Part shown: positions 1-6,374 of the stretch, piece by piece
How positions within the stretch are numbered: position 1 is the first letter of the stretch
Layout: every line of letters begins with the position of its first letter
Origin: Bradyrhizobium sp.
GTDB lineage: Bacteria > Pseudomonadota > Alphaproteobacteria > Rhizobiales > Xanthobacteraceae
DNA length: 8,713 bases
Assembly (NCBI GenBank): GCA_019243075.1
Contig: JAFAUV010000305.1
Span: forward strand, 1-8,713
Reading direction: 5' to 3'
Notes under the pieces: generated by a model
What the model saw: only the letters and a program-made list of their open reading frames with translations
Database searches by the model: none
Told to the model about the DNA's origin: nothing
Translations under genes and position numbers: made by a program

Positions 1-101
1 TGGTGGTGCTCAATTTCGGCCGCAAGATCGCGGAGGGCGCGCCGAAGGAAGTCATGCAACGGCCCGACGTGCATCAGATCTATATCGGGATCGAGACCTG
101 A
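1..101 (+). CDS. livG: LivG-type ABC transporter ATP-binding protein, 3' end only
   Basis: Only the last 32 codons are in the window, read in the phase that starts at base 3 and ends with TGA at 99-101. The tail reads VVLNFGRKIAEG, then a PxEV segment, and closes with HQIYIGIET. This is the usual end of LivG-family ATPases, where a 'hydrophobic-x-x-G-x-x-IAEG-x-P-x-E-V' strand-helix is followed by a short helix ending in Y-hydrophobic-G. Such proteins hydrolyse ATP on the cytoplasmic face to drive HAAT-family import of branched-chain amino acids or related acids and amides. Walker A, signature and Walker B motifs lie upstream, outside the window. The next gene starts three bases after this stop, so the two are almost certainly co-transcribed and probably translationally coupled. 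LivG rather than another ATPase is inferred from the tail and from the livF-livH-livM context. Confidence 0.8.
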   Translation, partial: VVLNFGRKIAEGAPKEVMQRPDVHQIYIGIET

Positions 102-104
102 CCC

Positions 105-821
105 ATGCCGCTATTGGAGGCCCGCAAGCTCACCGCGTTCTACGGCGACTTCCAGGCGCTGTACGGCATCGATATGACGCTGGACCAGGGCGAGACCATT
201 GCGATCATCGGTGCGAACGGCGCGGGCAAGTCGACCTTCCTCAAGGCGATCGCCGGCCTCATTCGGGGCGCGCCCGACAGCGTGCTGTTCGACGGTGAGC
301 CGATCGGGGCGCTGGCCGCCTCCGACATCGTCAAGCTCGGCATCGCGCTGGTGCCCGAAGGGCGGCGGTTGTTTCCATCGTTGACGGTGGAGGAGAACCT
401 TAGGATCGGCGCCCATGGCGGCAAGATGCGGGAGCCAAAGGCGCAGGGCCAGTGGACGCTCGATCGCGTCTATTCGCTGTTTCCGATCCTGAAGGAAAGG
501 CGATCCTCGGCCCCGTCGACCTTGTCGGGCGGCCAGCAGCAGATGGCCGCGATCGGTCGCGCCCTGATGTCCAATCCCCGCATCCTGCTGTGCGACGAGA
601 TCAGCCTCGGGCTGGCGCCGATCATCATCACCGACATCTACGCCACGCTGCCGCAGATCGAGGCCGAGGGCACCAGCATCGTGCTGGTGGAGCAGGACAT
701 CGTCCAGGCGATGAAAGTCGCCGATCGCCTCTACTGCTTCCAGGAGGGACGGCTGTCGCTCGCCGGCCGCCCCGAGACCCTGACGCGCGAGCAGATTCAC
801 CGCGCCTATTTCGGATCGTGA
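105..821 (+). CDS. livF: LivF-type branched-chain amino acid ABC transporter ATP-binding protein
   Basis: This is a 238 aa ABC ATPase, the usual length for LivF (about 235-240). Walker A is GANGAGKST at residues 36-44. The Q-loop region has the LivF-typical VPEGRRLFPSLTVEENL at 83-99. The ABC signature is LSGGQQQM at 140-147, Walker B is ILLCDE at 160-165, and VEQD at 195-198 takes the switch (H-loop) position, where LivF proteins normally have VEQN. The protein should pair with the LivG-type subunit encoded upstream and power import through LivH/LivM at the inner membrane. After Walker B the sequence is CDEISLGLAP, where the family normally has LDEPSLGLAP; the catalytic Asp-Glu pair is intact. 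The ATG follows the upstream stop by three bases, and livH starts one base after this stop. The transported substrate cannot be read from the sequence. Confidence 0.93.
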   Translation: MPLLEARKLTAFYGDFQALYGIDMTLDQGETIAIIGANGAGKSTFLKAIAGLIRGAPDSVLFDGEPIGALAASDIVKLGIALVPEGRRLFPSLTVEENLRIGAHGGKMREPKAQGQWTLDRVYSLFPILKERRSSAPSTLSGGQQQMAAIGRALMSNPRILLCDEISLGLAPIIITDIYATLPQIEAEGTSIVLVEQDIVQAMKVADRLYCFQEGRLSLAGRPETLTREQIHRAYFGS

Positions 822-822
822 A

Positions 823-1692
823 ATGTCCGGCTGGCTCGACGCATTGATCCAGGGCGTTCTGCTTGGCGGCCTCTACGCCCTGTTCGCGGCCGGGCTCTCG
901 CTCATCTTCGGGGTGATGCGGCTGGTCAATCTTGCCCATGGCGATCTGATCGTGCTGGCCGCCTTTGTCATTCTGGTCGTCGGCGACAGGTTCGGCCTCG
1001 ATCCGTTCGTCGCGGTACTGATCGCATTTCCGTTTCTGTTCGCGATCGGCTTCGCGCTTCAGTACCTGCTGCTGAACCGCACGCTGGGACGGGACCTGCT
1101 GCCGCCGCTGCTTGTCACCTTCGGTCTTTCCATCATCATCCAGAACGGACTGTTGCAGTTTTTCTCCGCGGACAGCCAGCGTCTGCGTTCTGGCGCGATC
1201 GAGACCGCATCGATCCCGCTCGGCGGCGGCATCGCCATCGGCGTCGTGCCACTATTGACCCTGCTGTCGGCGATCGCGGTCATCATGCTGCTCAATTTCA
1301 TTTTCTACCGCACCCCGATCGGCCGCGCCTTTCGCGCGAGCTCGGACGACCTCGAAGTCGCGCAGCTCATGGGCATCGATCACCAGCGGGTATTTGCGAC
1401 CGCAATGGCGATTACCTTCGTCGTGGTCGCGATCGCCGCGCTCTATCTGGGCTTAAGGGCGAATTTCGATCCGACCATCGGTCCTGCGCGGCTGCTCTAT
1501 GCCTTCGAGGCCGTCATCATCGGCGGCCTCGGCAGCTTCTGGGGGACGCTTGTGGGCGGGGTCGTTCTCGGCCTGGCGCAGACCATCGGCGCGCGTATCG
1601 ATCCGGAATGGCAGATTTTGGCCGGCCATCTTGCCTTTCTCGCGGTGCTGGTGATCCGGCCGCGCGGCCTGTTTCCCCGCGCGCTCGACTGA
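823..1692 (+). CDS. livH: LivH-type branched-chain amino acid ABC transporter permease
   Basis: This 289 aa, strongly hydrophobic protein has repeated membrane-spanning stretches from residue 7 to the end. The N-terminal block GLSLIFGVMRLVNLAHGDL at residues 24-42 is a LivH hallmark, as is EAVIIGGLGSFWGTLVGG at 229-246, which contains the cytoplasmic loop that contacts the ATPases. Length and motif order match the family (about 290 aa). It would be one half of the transmembrane channel, partnered by LivM. The start is ATG at 823, one base after the livF stop, which suggests translational coupling. The only purine-rich sequence ahead of it is inside the end of livF. The protein ends in PRGLFPRALD, a typical arginine-rich cytoplasmic tail. 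The substrate is not determined; the family also carries urea, amides and aromatic acids. Confidence 0.93.
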   Translation: MSGWLDALIQGVLLGGLYALFAAGLSLIFGVMRLVNLAHGDLIVLAAFVILVVGDRFGLDPFVAVLIAFPFLFAIGFALQYLLLNRTLGRDLLPPLLVTFGLSIIIQNGLLQFFSADSQRLRSGAIETASIPLGGGIAIGVVPLLTLLSAIAVIMLLNFIFYRTPIGRAFRASSDDLEVAQLMGIDHQRVFATAMAITFVVVAIAALYLGLRANFDPTIGPARLLYAFEAVIIGGLGSFWGTLVGGVVLGLAQTIGARIDPEWQILAGHLAFLAVLVIRPRGLFPRALD

Positions 1693-1699
1693 GGGGCCG

Positions 1700-2806
1700 A
1701 TGATGGATGACGGAGAGGCCGGACCGGGAAGGACGTATCGCATCGAGACGGCGGGCCGCCTCTCGCGTGTCAGCGCGGCTGCGGCCTGCGTCATTCTCTT
1801 CGGCCTGGCGCTGGTTCCGGTATTAGCCGGCCGCTACGTGGTCCAGGATTTGATCTTCCTGTTCTACATGTTGGCGCTGGCACAATGCTGGAACCTGCTC
1901 GCGGGTTATGCCGGTCTGATCTCGGTCGGCCAGCAGGCCTTTGTCGGGCTCGGCGGCTATCTCCTGTTCGCGCTGACGCTGCGCGGCGAGATCAATCCGC
2001 TCCTCGCCATACCGATCGCGGGTCTCGTCGCGGCGGTGCTGGCCTTGCCGACCGCCTTGATCGTGTTCCGGCTGCGCGAAGCCTATTTCGCCATCGGCAC
2101 CTGGGTCGTCGCCGAGGTCTATCGTCTGGTCTTCGCGCAGATCAAGGCGCTTGGCGGCGGCACCGGGACCTCGCTCCCGCCGTCGGTCACCTCGAGCGTG
2201 CCCGGCATCGATTGGATCGCATCGATGCTCGACGTGCGCACGCCGGCGGCGCGTGATATCGCCTCCTATTGGCTGGCGCTGCTGCTGATGGCGGGCACGC
2301 TGGCCTTTGTCTATCTCATCCTGCGCTCGCGCCGCGGTCTTGCCCTTGGCGCCATCCGCGACAATGAGGCGGCCGCCGCGGGCCTCGCCGTCGATATCAC
2401 CAGCGTCAAGCTCGCCGTCTATGTCGCCACTGCGGCCATGACCGGCATGATCGGCGCACTGATCTACCTGCAGAAGGCGCGCATCTCACCGGATGCCGCC
2501 TTCTCGGTGCTCGACTGGACCGCCTATGTCATCTTCATCACCGTGATCGGCGGTATCGGCACGGTGGAAGGACCGATCATCGGCGCCATCATCTTCTATC
2601 TGATGCAGCGCTACCTCGCCGACTTCGGCGCCTGGTATCTCATCCTGCTGGGAACGCTCGGGATCCTCGTGATGCTGTTTGCACCAAAAGGTCTCTGGGG
2701 CCTCGTTGCCGAGCGCTACGACCTGACGCTGTTTCCGACCCGGCGGCGGCTCGTCGTCGAGGCCGAGCACGCCGAGCGCAAGGGCAGTAGCCGGACCTTG
2801 AGCTAG
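1700..2806 (+). CDS. livM: LivM-type branched-chain amino acid ABC transporter permease
   Basis: This is a 368 aa polytopic membrane protein. A short charged cytoplasmic N-terminus (residues 1-23) precedes the first membrane segment. The LivM signature WNLLAGYAGLISVGQQAFVG lies at residues 64-83, followed by GLGGY. The second conserved block, VIGGIGTVEGPIIGA, falls at about residues 282-296 and includes the ATPase-contacting loop. It should form the second half of the channel with LivH. The start is ATG at 1700, followed directly by a second in-frame ATG at 1703. GAGGGG at 1691-1696, overlapping the livH stop, serves as the ribosome-binding site, and its short spacing slightly favours the second ATG. 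The C-terminal 35 residues are hydrophilic and Arg/Glu-rich. This is the last gene of the operon; the next gene faces it from the other strand. Confidence 0.93.
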   Translation: MMDDGEAGPGRTYRIETAGRLSRVSAAAACVILFGLALVPVLAGRYVVQDLIFLFYMLALAQCWNLLAGYAGLISVGQQAFVGLGGYLLFALTLRGEINPLLAIPIAGLVAAVLALPTALIVFRLREAYFAIGTWVVAEVYRLVFAQIKALGGGTGTSLPPSVTSSVPGIDWIASMLDVRTPAARDIASYWLALLLMAGTLAFVYLILRSRRGLALGAIRDNEAAAAGLAVDITSVKLAVYVATAAMTGMIGALIYLQKARISPDAAFSVLDWTAYVIFITVIGGIGTVEGPIIGAIIFYLMQRYLADFGAWYLILLGTLGILVMLFAPKGLWGLVAERYDLTLFPTRRRLVVEAEHAERKGSSRTLS

Positions 2807-2813
2807 CCCAGCA

Positions 2814-2847
2814 GGATGTCCGTCTTGGTTCACAGACGCGGACATCC
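2814..2847. terminator. Candidate bidirectional terminator stem-loop between convergent genes
   Basis: The arms GGATGTCCG (2814-2822) and CGGACATCC (2839-2847) are perfectly complementary over 9 bp. Inside them TCT (2823-2825) can pair with AGA (2834-2836), leaving a CG bulge and an 8-base loop. The hairpin sits 7 bases after the livM stop and 19 bases after the stop of the opposing binding-protein gene, so it could end transcripts from both sides. Neither side has a clear T-run, so classical intrinsic termination is not shown; it could instead act as a 3'-end stabiliser. Confidence 0.5.
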
Positions 2848-2866
2848 CGCCTCTGTCGGCGCGCGG

Positions 2867-4528
2867 CTAATCCAGGTCCAACGCCGTGAATTTGCCGGCG
2901 TCGTCGAGCGCGGTGCCCCAGATCTTGTGCGAGGCCTGATGCTCGGCCCGGCCGAACCCGAGCGTCGTGCCGAGGCCGAGATCGATGTTGCGCATCGCCT
3001 CCAGATTGTCGATCAGATGCTCGGTATCGAGTTGCGCTCCGCTCTGCCTGAGCCCCTGGATCAGCACCTTGGCGGCGATGTATCCCTCGAGCGAGACATA
3101 GTCCGGCGCCTCGCCCGGAAAATATTTCGCCAGCGCGTTCTTGTATTCGAGCACGGCGGTCGAATAGCCGCCGACCGCCGGCACCACCTGGGTCACGATC
3201 ACGCCGTTGGCAAAGCGTGGTCCGAGCAGGTTCAATTCTTCGGCGAGCTCCGTGGAGCCGACAAACGACACGTTGGTATAGATCATGCCGGGATAGCTAT
3301 CGCGGGTCTTCTCGATGAATTTGGCGGCGGCGCGATAGGTTGCCACCATCACGACAGCCCTGATCTGCGGTTTCTGCGCCCTGAGCTGGCCCACGGCCTC
3401 GTCGACGTCGACGGTGTTGCGCTTGTAGTTGAGCCGCACGATGCTGCCGTCATTGACCCCCAGGGCGCGAAACGCCTTGGCGACGCCGGCAAAGCCGGCA
3501 TCGCCATAGGCATCGCTTTGCGCAAACACGGCGATCTGCCGCGGCTGCAGCCGGCGGATCTTGATCAGGTAGTTCACCACCGCACTGGTTTCCTCGGCAT
3601 AGCTGGCGCGGTAGTTGAAGACGTAACGGTCGGGCGGATCGTTGCGCAGGAGGCCGGCGCCGGTAAAGGCGCCGAAGAACAGCGTGCGATGTTCCAGCGC
3701 ATAGGGGATGGCGACCGCCGCCGTCGGCGTGCCGACATTGCCGACATAGCCGAACACCTGGTCCTTTTCGTAAAGCTGCTTCATCGCGTCCAGCGTCCGC
3801 GCCGGCTCATAGCCATCATCGGCCGCGATCAGGCGCAGCATGCGGCCATTGACGCCGCCGGTCTCGTTGGCACGGTTGAAGGCGGTGTCGATGCCGAGCT
3901 TCATCTGGCGCCCTAGCTCTCGCGAGGAGCCGGAGAAGGGCGCCACGATGCCGAAGCGGATCTCGTTGTCGGTGACGCCATGGACGTTTGAATTCGTGAG
4001 CGGCACGGCCGGCATGACGTTCGGCGTCACCGCGATGGTGGTGGCCGGCGCGGACGTGGGCGGCGCGGGCGGCAGGATCGATGCCACCGGCGCCGGCGCC
4101 GCGTTGGCCGCCGCCGGTCCGATCACGGACACCAGCGAGGGGCCGGCAACGGACCGTTCGAGGTCGGCGAGCTGGCGATCGGCCAACTTGCAATCGGTCC
4201 GGTTGGCGGCGGCGTCGCGCGCGGCAAAGACGTAGCGGTTGAAGGTCTGCGAAATATCTTCGCGCTCGGCATCGCCGGTCGCGACATCGCGGATCACCGC
4301 GCGGAATTTGTCGGCGACGACCTGGATGCGCGCTTGAGGGATGTCCTGGCACGCCAGCGCCGAGCCAAGAATCGGCCCGACGCGGCCCGCGAGGTCACGC
4401 ACGACGCTGACATTGTCGCCTGCAGCGAGCGCCGAGCCCGCCGGCAGGATGGCGGACAGCGCGATCATCCAACGCGCGGCAAGGCGCAGCCCTGCTCGCT
4501 TCCTCATTGCAGCCCGATGATCAGACAT
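2867..4528 (-). CDS. ABC transporter substrate-binding protein (Peripla_BP_6 type) with an extra N-terminal two-cysteine domain
   Basis: This 553 aa protein is predicted to be periplasmic. A signal peptide covers residues 1-35: a basic stretch RKRAGLRLAARW, a hydrophobic core, and an A-L-A cleavage site before AGDN. Residues 37-130 form a mostly helical, charged region with exactly two cysteines, C60 and C113, a plausible disulfide. A Pro/Ala-rich linker runs from about 131 to 182. The binding-protein domain starts near 186 with NEIRFGIVAPFSG and shows DDGYEP (237-242), GYVGNVGTPT (260-269) and SDAYGDAG (338-345), typical of LivK-like type I binding proteins. Those usually measure 370-400 aa, so the N-terminal part is an addition. 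The gene is convergent with livM, so it may feed that importer or another one. A GGGAG ribosome-binding site supports this start. The ligand is unknown. Confidence 0.9.
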   Translation of the reverse strand: MSDHRAAMRKRAGLRLAARWMIALSAILPAGSALAAGDNVSVVRDLAGRVGPILGSALACQDIPQARIQVVADKFRAVIRDVATGDAEREDISQTFNRYVFAARDAAANRTDCKLADRQLADLERSVAGPSLVSVIGPAAANAAPAPVASILPPAPPTSAPATTIAVTPNVMPAVPLTNSNVHGVTDNEIRFGIVAPFSGSSRELGRQMKLGIDTAFNRANETGGVNGRMLRLIAADDGYEPARTLDAMKQLYEKDQVFGYVGNVGTPTAAVAIPYALEHRTLFFGAFTGAGLLRNDPPDRYVFNYRASYAEETSAVVNYLIKIRRLQPRQIAVFAQSDAYGDAGFAGVAKAFRALGVNDGSIVRLNYKRNTVDVDEAVGQLRAQKPQIRAVVMVATYRAAAKFIEKTRDSYPGMIYTNVSFVGSTELAEELNLLGPRFANGVIVTQVVPAVGGYSTAVLEYKNALAKYFPGEAPDYVSLEGYIAAKVLIQGLRQSGAQLDTEHLIDNLEAMRNIDLGLGTTLGFGRAEHQASHKIWGTALDDAGKFTALDLD

Positions 4529-4536
4529 TGTCGTTG

Positions 4537-4541
4537 CTCCC
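4537..4541 (-). promoter_or_regulatory. Ribosome-binding site of the binding-protein gene
   Basis: On the minus strand GGGAG lies 8 bases before the ATG at 4528. This favours that start over the internal ATG at 4507 (residue 8), which would also leave a workable signal peptide. The site falls in the 18-base gap behind the upstream gene's stop, consistent with one transcript for both genes. Confidence 0.7.
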
Positions 4542-4546
4542 GAAAG

Positions 4547-5113
4547 TCAGTGTTTTTCGGTCAAAGCGATCTGCTCTCGCCATTGCACGAATTGCTGCAG
4601 CAGCCGTTCTGACTGCTCGTGGGTAAAGCTCTCGCCTCTGTCATCTTCGGCGACCAGCGTGCGCGATCGCGGCAGCGGCCCGTTCGAGACATCGTTGCTG
4701 AAAGGCGATCGCGACGTTGCGGCAGGCAATGCCGCGGCAAAGGACTGGATCGCGTCCTTTCCCGTGGGAAAGAAAGAGACGAGCAATAGCGCCCCGATGG
4801 AGGCGATCCCGACGGTACCGGCGATCCCCATGGTGGCGGCAAGCAACACCCGGCGTTTGGCTGCGCGCTTGAAGTCGGCAGCCTCCGGCACGGCTTCGGG
4901 CCCGAGCTGGCGACGCGCGAATTCCGACATCGCGGTTTCCAGCCGGTCGCCGGGCGTCGGTACCGGCCGCAGCGCATCGGTTCGGGGTGTGCGCGGCAGC
5001 GGTTTTTCGCTGGCGGCGAGCCGCGGCTCGGCTCGCTCGCTTGCGGGGGTGGGAGCGGGCGACAGGGCGTCTTGCCGATCGGGGGCGGGGGATTGCTCAC
5101 TCGTGGCACTCAT
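4547..5113 (-). CDS. Single-pass membrane protein of unknown function, co-transcribed with the binding protein
   Basis: I do not recognise this 188 aa protein. Residues 1-57 are rich in Pro, Ala and charged residues and look disordered. A short segment at 58-80 (LETAMSEFARRQLGPEA) looks helical. A basic patch (K82, R83, K86, R87, R88) precedes one membrane segment at about 89-115. By the positive-inside rule the N-terminus is cytoplasmic and residues 116-188 periplasmic. The periplasmic part ends in a charged helix containing SERLLQQFVQWREQIAL. There is no signal peptide cleavage site and no catalytic motif I can name. The stop lies 18 bases before the binding-protein ATG on the same strand, so the two genes are probably one operon and the proteins may meet in the periplasm. 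The reading frame extends upstream to 5164, but GAGGAG six bases before the ATG at 5113 makes that the better start. Confidence 0.75.
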   Translation of the reverse strand: MSATSEQSPAPDRQDALSPAPTPASERAEPRLAASEKPLPRTPRTDALRPVPTPGDRLETAMSEFARRQLGPEAVPEAADFKRAAKRRVLLAATMGIAGTVGIASIGALLLVSFFPTGKDAIQSFAAALPAATSRSPFSNDVSNGPLPRSRTLVAEDDRGESFTHEQSERLLQQFVQWREQIALTEKH

Positions 5114-5119
5114 ACGCCG

Positions 5120-5125
5120 CTCCTC
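5120..5125 (-). promoter_or_regulatory. Ribosome-binding site deciding the start of the membrane-protein gene
   Basis: Read on the minus strand this is GAGGAG, six bases before the ATG at 5113. It is the strongest Shine-Dalgarno match near any candidate start of this gene. It lies inside the 17-codon upstream extension that would otherwise begin at 5164, which argues against that longer form. Confidence 0.7.
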
Positions 5126-5408
5126 ACGAGACTGACTGTTAGGCGCGCGGTCGTGCCGCCGCACTCGGCAAAGCTTCAGGGCAACGCGCGGATCGAAAAA
5201 GCTCTGTGGGTGAGATGACGGTCGCAGCGAGCGATCGCCTCACATCAATGGCAACACGGCCTGCCGCGCGCTCGCACGACATGTTCGAAATCGGATCGGC
5301 CCAAAAATCTGGAGCCCTGCGCTTCCCCATCGATCGTCCCACTGTCATGTGGTGCGACTCGTGCACGTCGTTATTAAGCCCAAACCACGGCCAAACCTAG
5401 TCGAGTTT

Positions 5409-5422
5409 TTGTTGGACAACAA
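5409..5422. repeat. Short palindrome, possible operator
   Basis: TTGTTG and CAACAA are perfect inverted 6-mers separated by GA. The site lies in the A/T-rich middle of the divergent control region, about 210 bases before minC and 300 before the left gene. A dimeric repressor or activator could bind it, but nothing identifies the protein, and a 6-bp palindrome can arise by chance. Confidence 0.3.
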
Positions 5423-5569
5423 CTTTGATGTGTCATTGGCGAGGCGAAGCAGGGGTGCCGGCGGCGGTTCCATGTCGTTCTGCTTTCGACCCCGCGTTGT
5501 AAGGGCTCGCGCAAGGCGTGCGCCCGCCGTGCTTTTGTCAAATTTTGGCCCGCGCGCGTCCAGAAAGTC

Positions 5570-5584
5570 TTAAAGCCGCGTTAA
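5570..5584 (+). promoter_or_regulatory. CtrA-type binding box upstream of minCDE
   Basis: The sequence reads TTAA, seven bases (AGCCGCG), TTAA, followed by CC. This matches the full alphaproteobacterial CtrA consensus TTAA-N7-TTAA(C). It lies 50 bases before the minC ATG, where a regulator could overlap the core promoter. CtrA is the master cell-cycle response regulator of alphaproteobacteria, so division genes are credible targets. Whether it activates or represses cannot be told, because I cannot place the transcription start. Confidence 0.6.
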
Positions 5585-5634
5585 CCATAACCGGCGCTCT
5601 GTAACCCTTCAGTAAGAAAGGCGAGTCGCCAGTC

Positions 5635-6351
5635 ATGGACACAAAGGTCTTGGACCCGAAATCAGAGCTCACACGCCAGCCGGTTCGTCTGCGCGGCCGC
5701 TCCTACGTGGCCTTTGTGTTTGCACCGAGCGTGCCGATCGTCGACTGGCTTTCGGAAATCGACGAAACGCTCGCCCGTTCGCCGGGCTTCTTTGTCGGCA
5801 AGCCGGTCGTGCTCGATCTCGCCGCCGTCGACATCTCGAGGCCGGCGATTTCCCATCTCCTGCTCAGTCTGGAGCAGCGCGGCATTCGCGTGCTCGGCAT
5901 TGAAGGCGTTGCGGCCGCCGCGCTTGCGCCGAACATGCCGCCGCTGCTCTCGGGCGGACGAAGCTGCGCGGTGACGCAGCCGCGCGAGCAAAAGGGCGAG
6001 GCCAAGGCGGAGGCGGCTCCGCCGACATCGCTCCTGCTCGACAGCCCGGTGCGCTCCGGCCAGTCGATCATCTTCCCCGAAGGCGACGTCACCGTCGTCG
6101 GATCGGTCTCCTCCGGCGCCGAGATCGTGGCCGGCGGCTCCATTCACATCTACGGCACGCTGCGCGGCCGCGCCATGGCCGGCATCAACGGCAATTCGGC
6201 CGCGCGCATCTATTGCCAGAAAATCGAGGCCGAGTTGCTCGCCATCGACGGCTTCTACCGGACTGCGGAAGAGTTCGACGCCGCTCTTCGCAACCGACCA
6301 GCGCAGGCGTGGCTCGAAGGCGAAACGTTGCGGATTACGCCGCTCAACTGA
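5635..6351 (+). CDS. minC: Septum site-determining protein MinC
   Basis: This 238 aa protein inhibits FtsZ polymerisation away from mid-cell when recruited to the membrane by MinD. The N-terminal FtsZ-inhibiting domain (about residues 15-108) is weakly conserved but has the expected alternating strand-helix pattern, including VVLDLAAVDISRPAISHLL at 58-76. A charged Ala/Glu/Lys linker follows (about 115-130). The beta-helical C-terminal domain (about 133-236) is diagnostic: RSGQSI at 140-145, GDVTVVGSVSSGAEI at 150-164, HIYGTLRGRAMAG at 171-183, then a CQKIEAELLAIDGFY block at 194-208. The RSGQ and RGRA segments belong to the MinD-binding and dimer surface of the family. The ribosome-binding site is modest (AAAGGCGAG, 5617-5625). 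minD follows after 23 bases. A CtrA-type box precedes the gene. Confidence 0.95.
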   Translation: MDTKVLDPKSELTRQPVRLRGRSYVAFVFAPSVPIVDWLSEIDETLARSPGFFVGKPVVLDLAAVDISRPAISHLLLSLEQRGIRVLGIEGVAAAALAPNMPPLLSGGRSCAVTQPREQKGEAKAEAAPPTSLLLDSPVRSGQSIIFPEGDVTVVGSVSSGAEIVAGGSIHIYGTLRGRAMAGINGNSAARIYCQKIEAELLAIDGFYRTAEEFDAALRNRPAQAWLEGETLRITPLN

Positions 6352-6374
6352 TTCAACAGTAAAGGAGAAAGAAC

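Larger units (their letters stand above)
5114..5634. other. Divergent intergenic control region between the membrane-protein gene and minC
   Basis: These 521 bases separate two divergently transcribed genes and should hold promoters for both. I see a GAGGAG ribosome-binding site for the left gene, a palindrome at 5409-5422, a CtrA-type box at 5570-5584, and GANTC sites at 5356-5360 and 5623-5627. The stretch 5361-5450 is clearly more A/T-rich than the surrounding genes. I could not place a convincing sigma-70 -35/-10 pair on either strand. Small open frames at 5206-5400 and 5349-5573 have no ribosome-binding site and turn Arg/Ser-rich, so I do not call genes. No tRNA or known riboswitch is recognisable. 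Confidence 0.6.

Noticed and set aside
2816..3916. A 366-codon open frame on the plus strand opposite the binding-protein gene
   Set aside because: It lies antisense to a gene with clear domains and a signal peptide. Its translation is His/Arg/Asp-rich with no recognisable motif, as expected from the antisense of a GC-rich gene.
5114..5164. A 17-codon upstream extension of the membrane-protein gene
   Set aside because: The extension has no ribosome-binding site of its own and contains the GAGGAG site that serves the ATG at 5113.
5535..5563. Sigma-70 promoter with TTGTCA at 5535-5540
   Set aside because: No acceptable -10 hexamer occurs at 16-18 bases, so the match to the -35 alone is not enough.
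5349..5573. A 74-codon GTG-started frame before minC
   Set aside because: The first half looks somewhat protein-like, but there is no ribosome-binding site, the second half becomes Arg/Ser-rich, and it ends inside the CtrA-type box. The frame at 5206-5400 fails for similar reasons.
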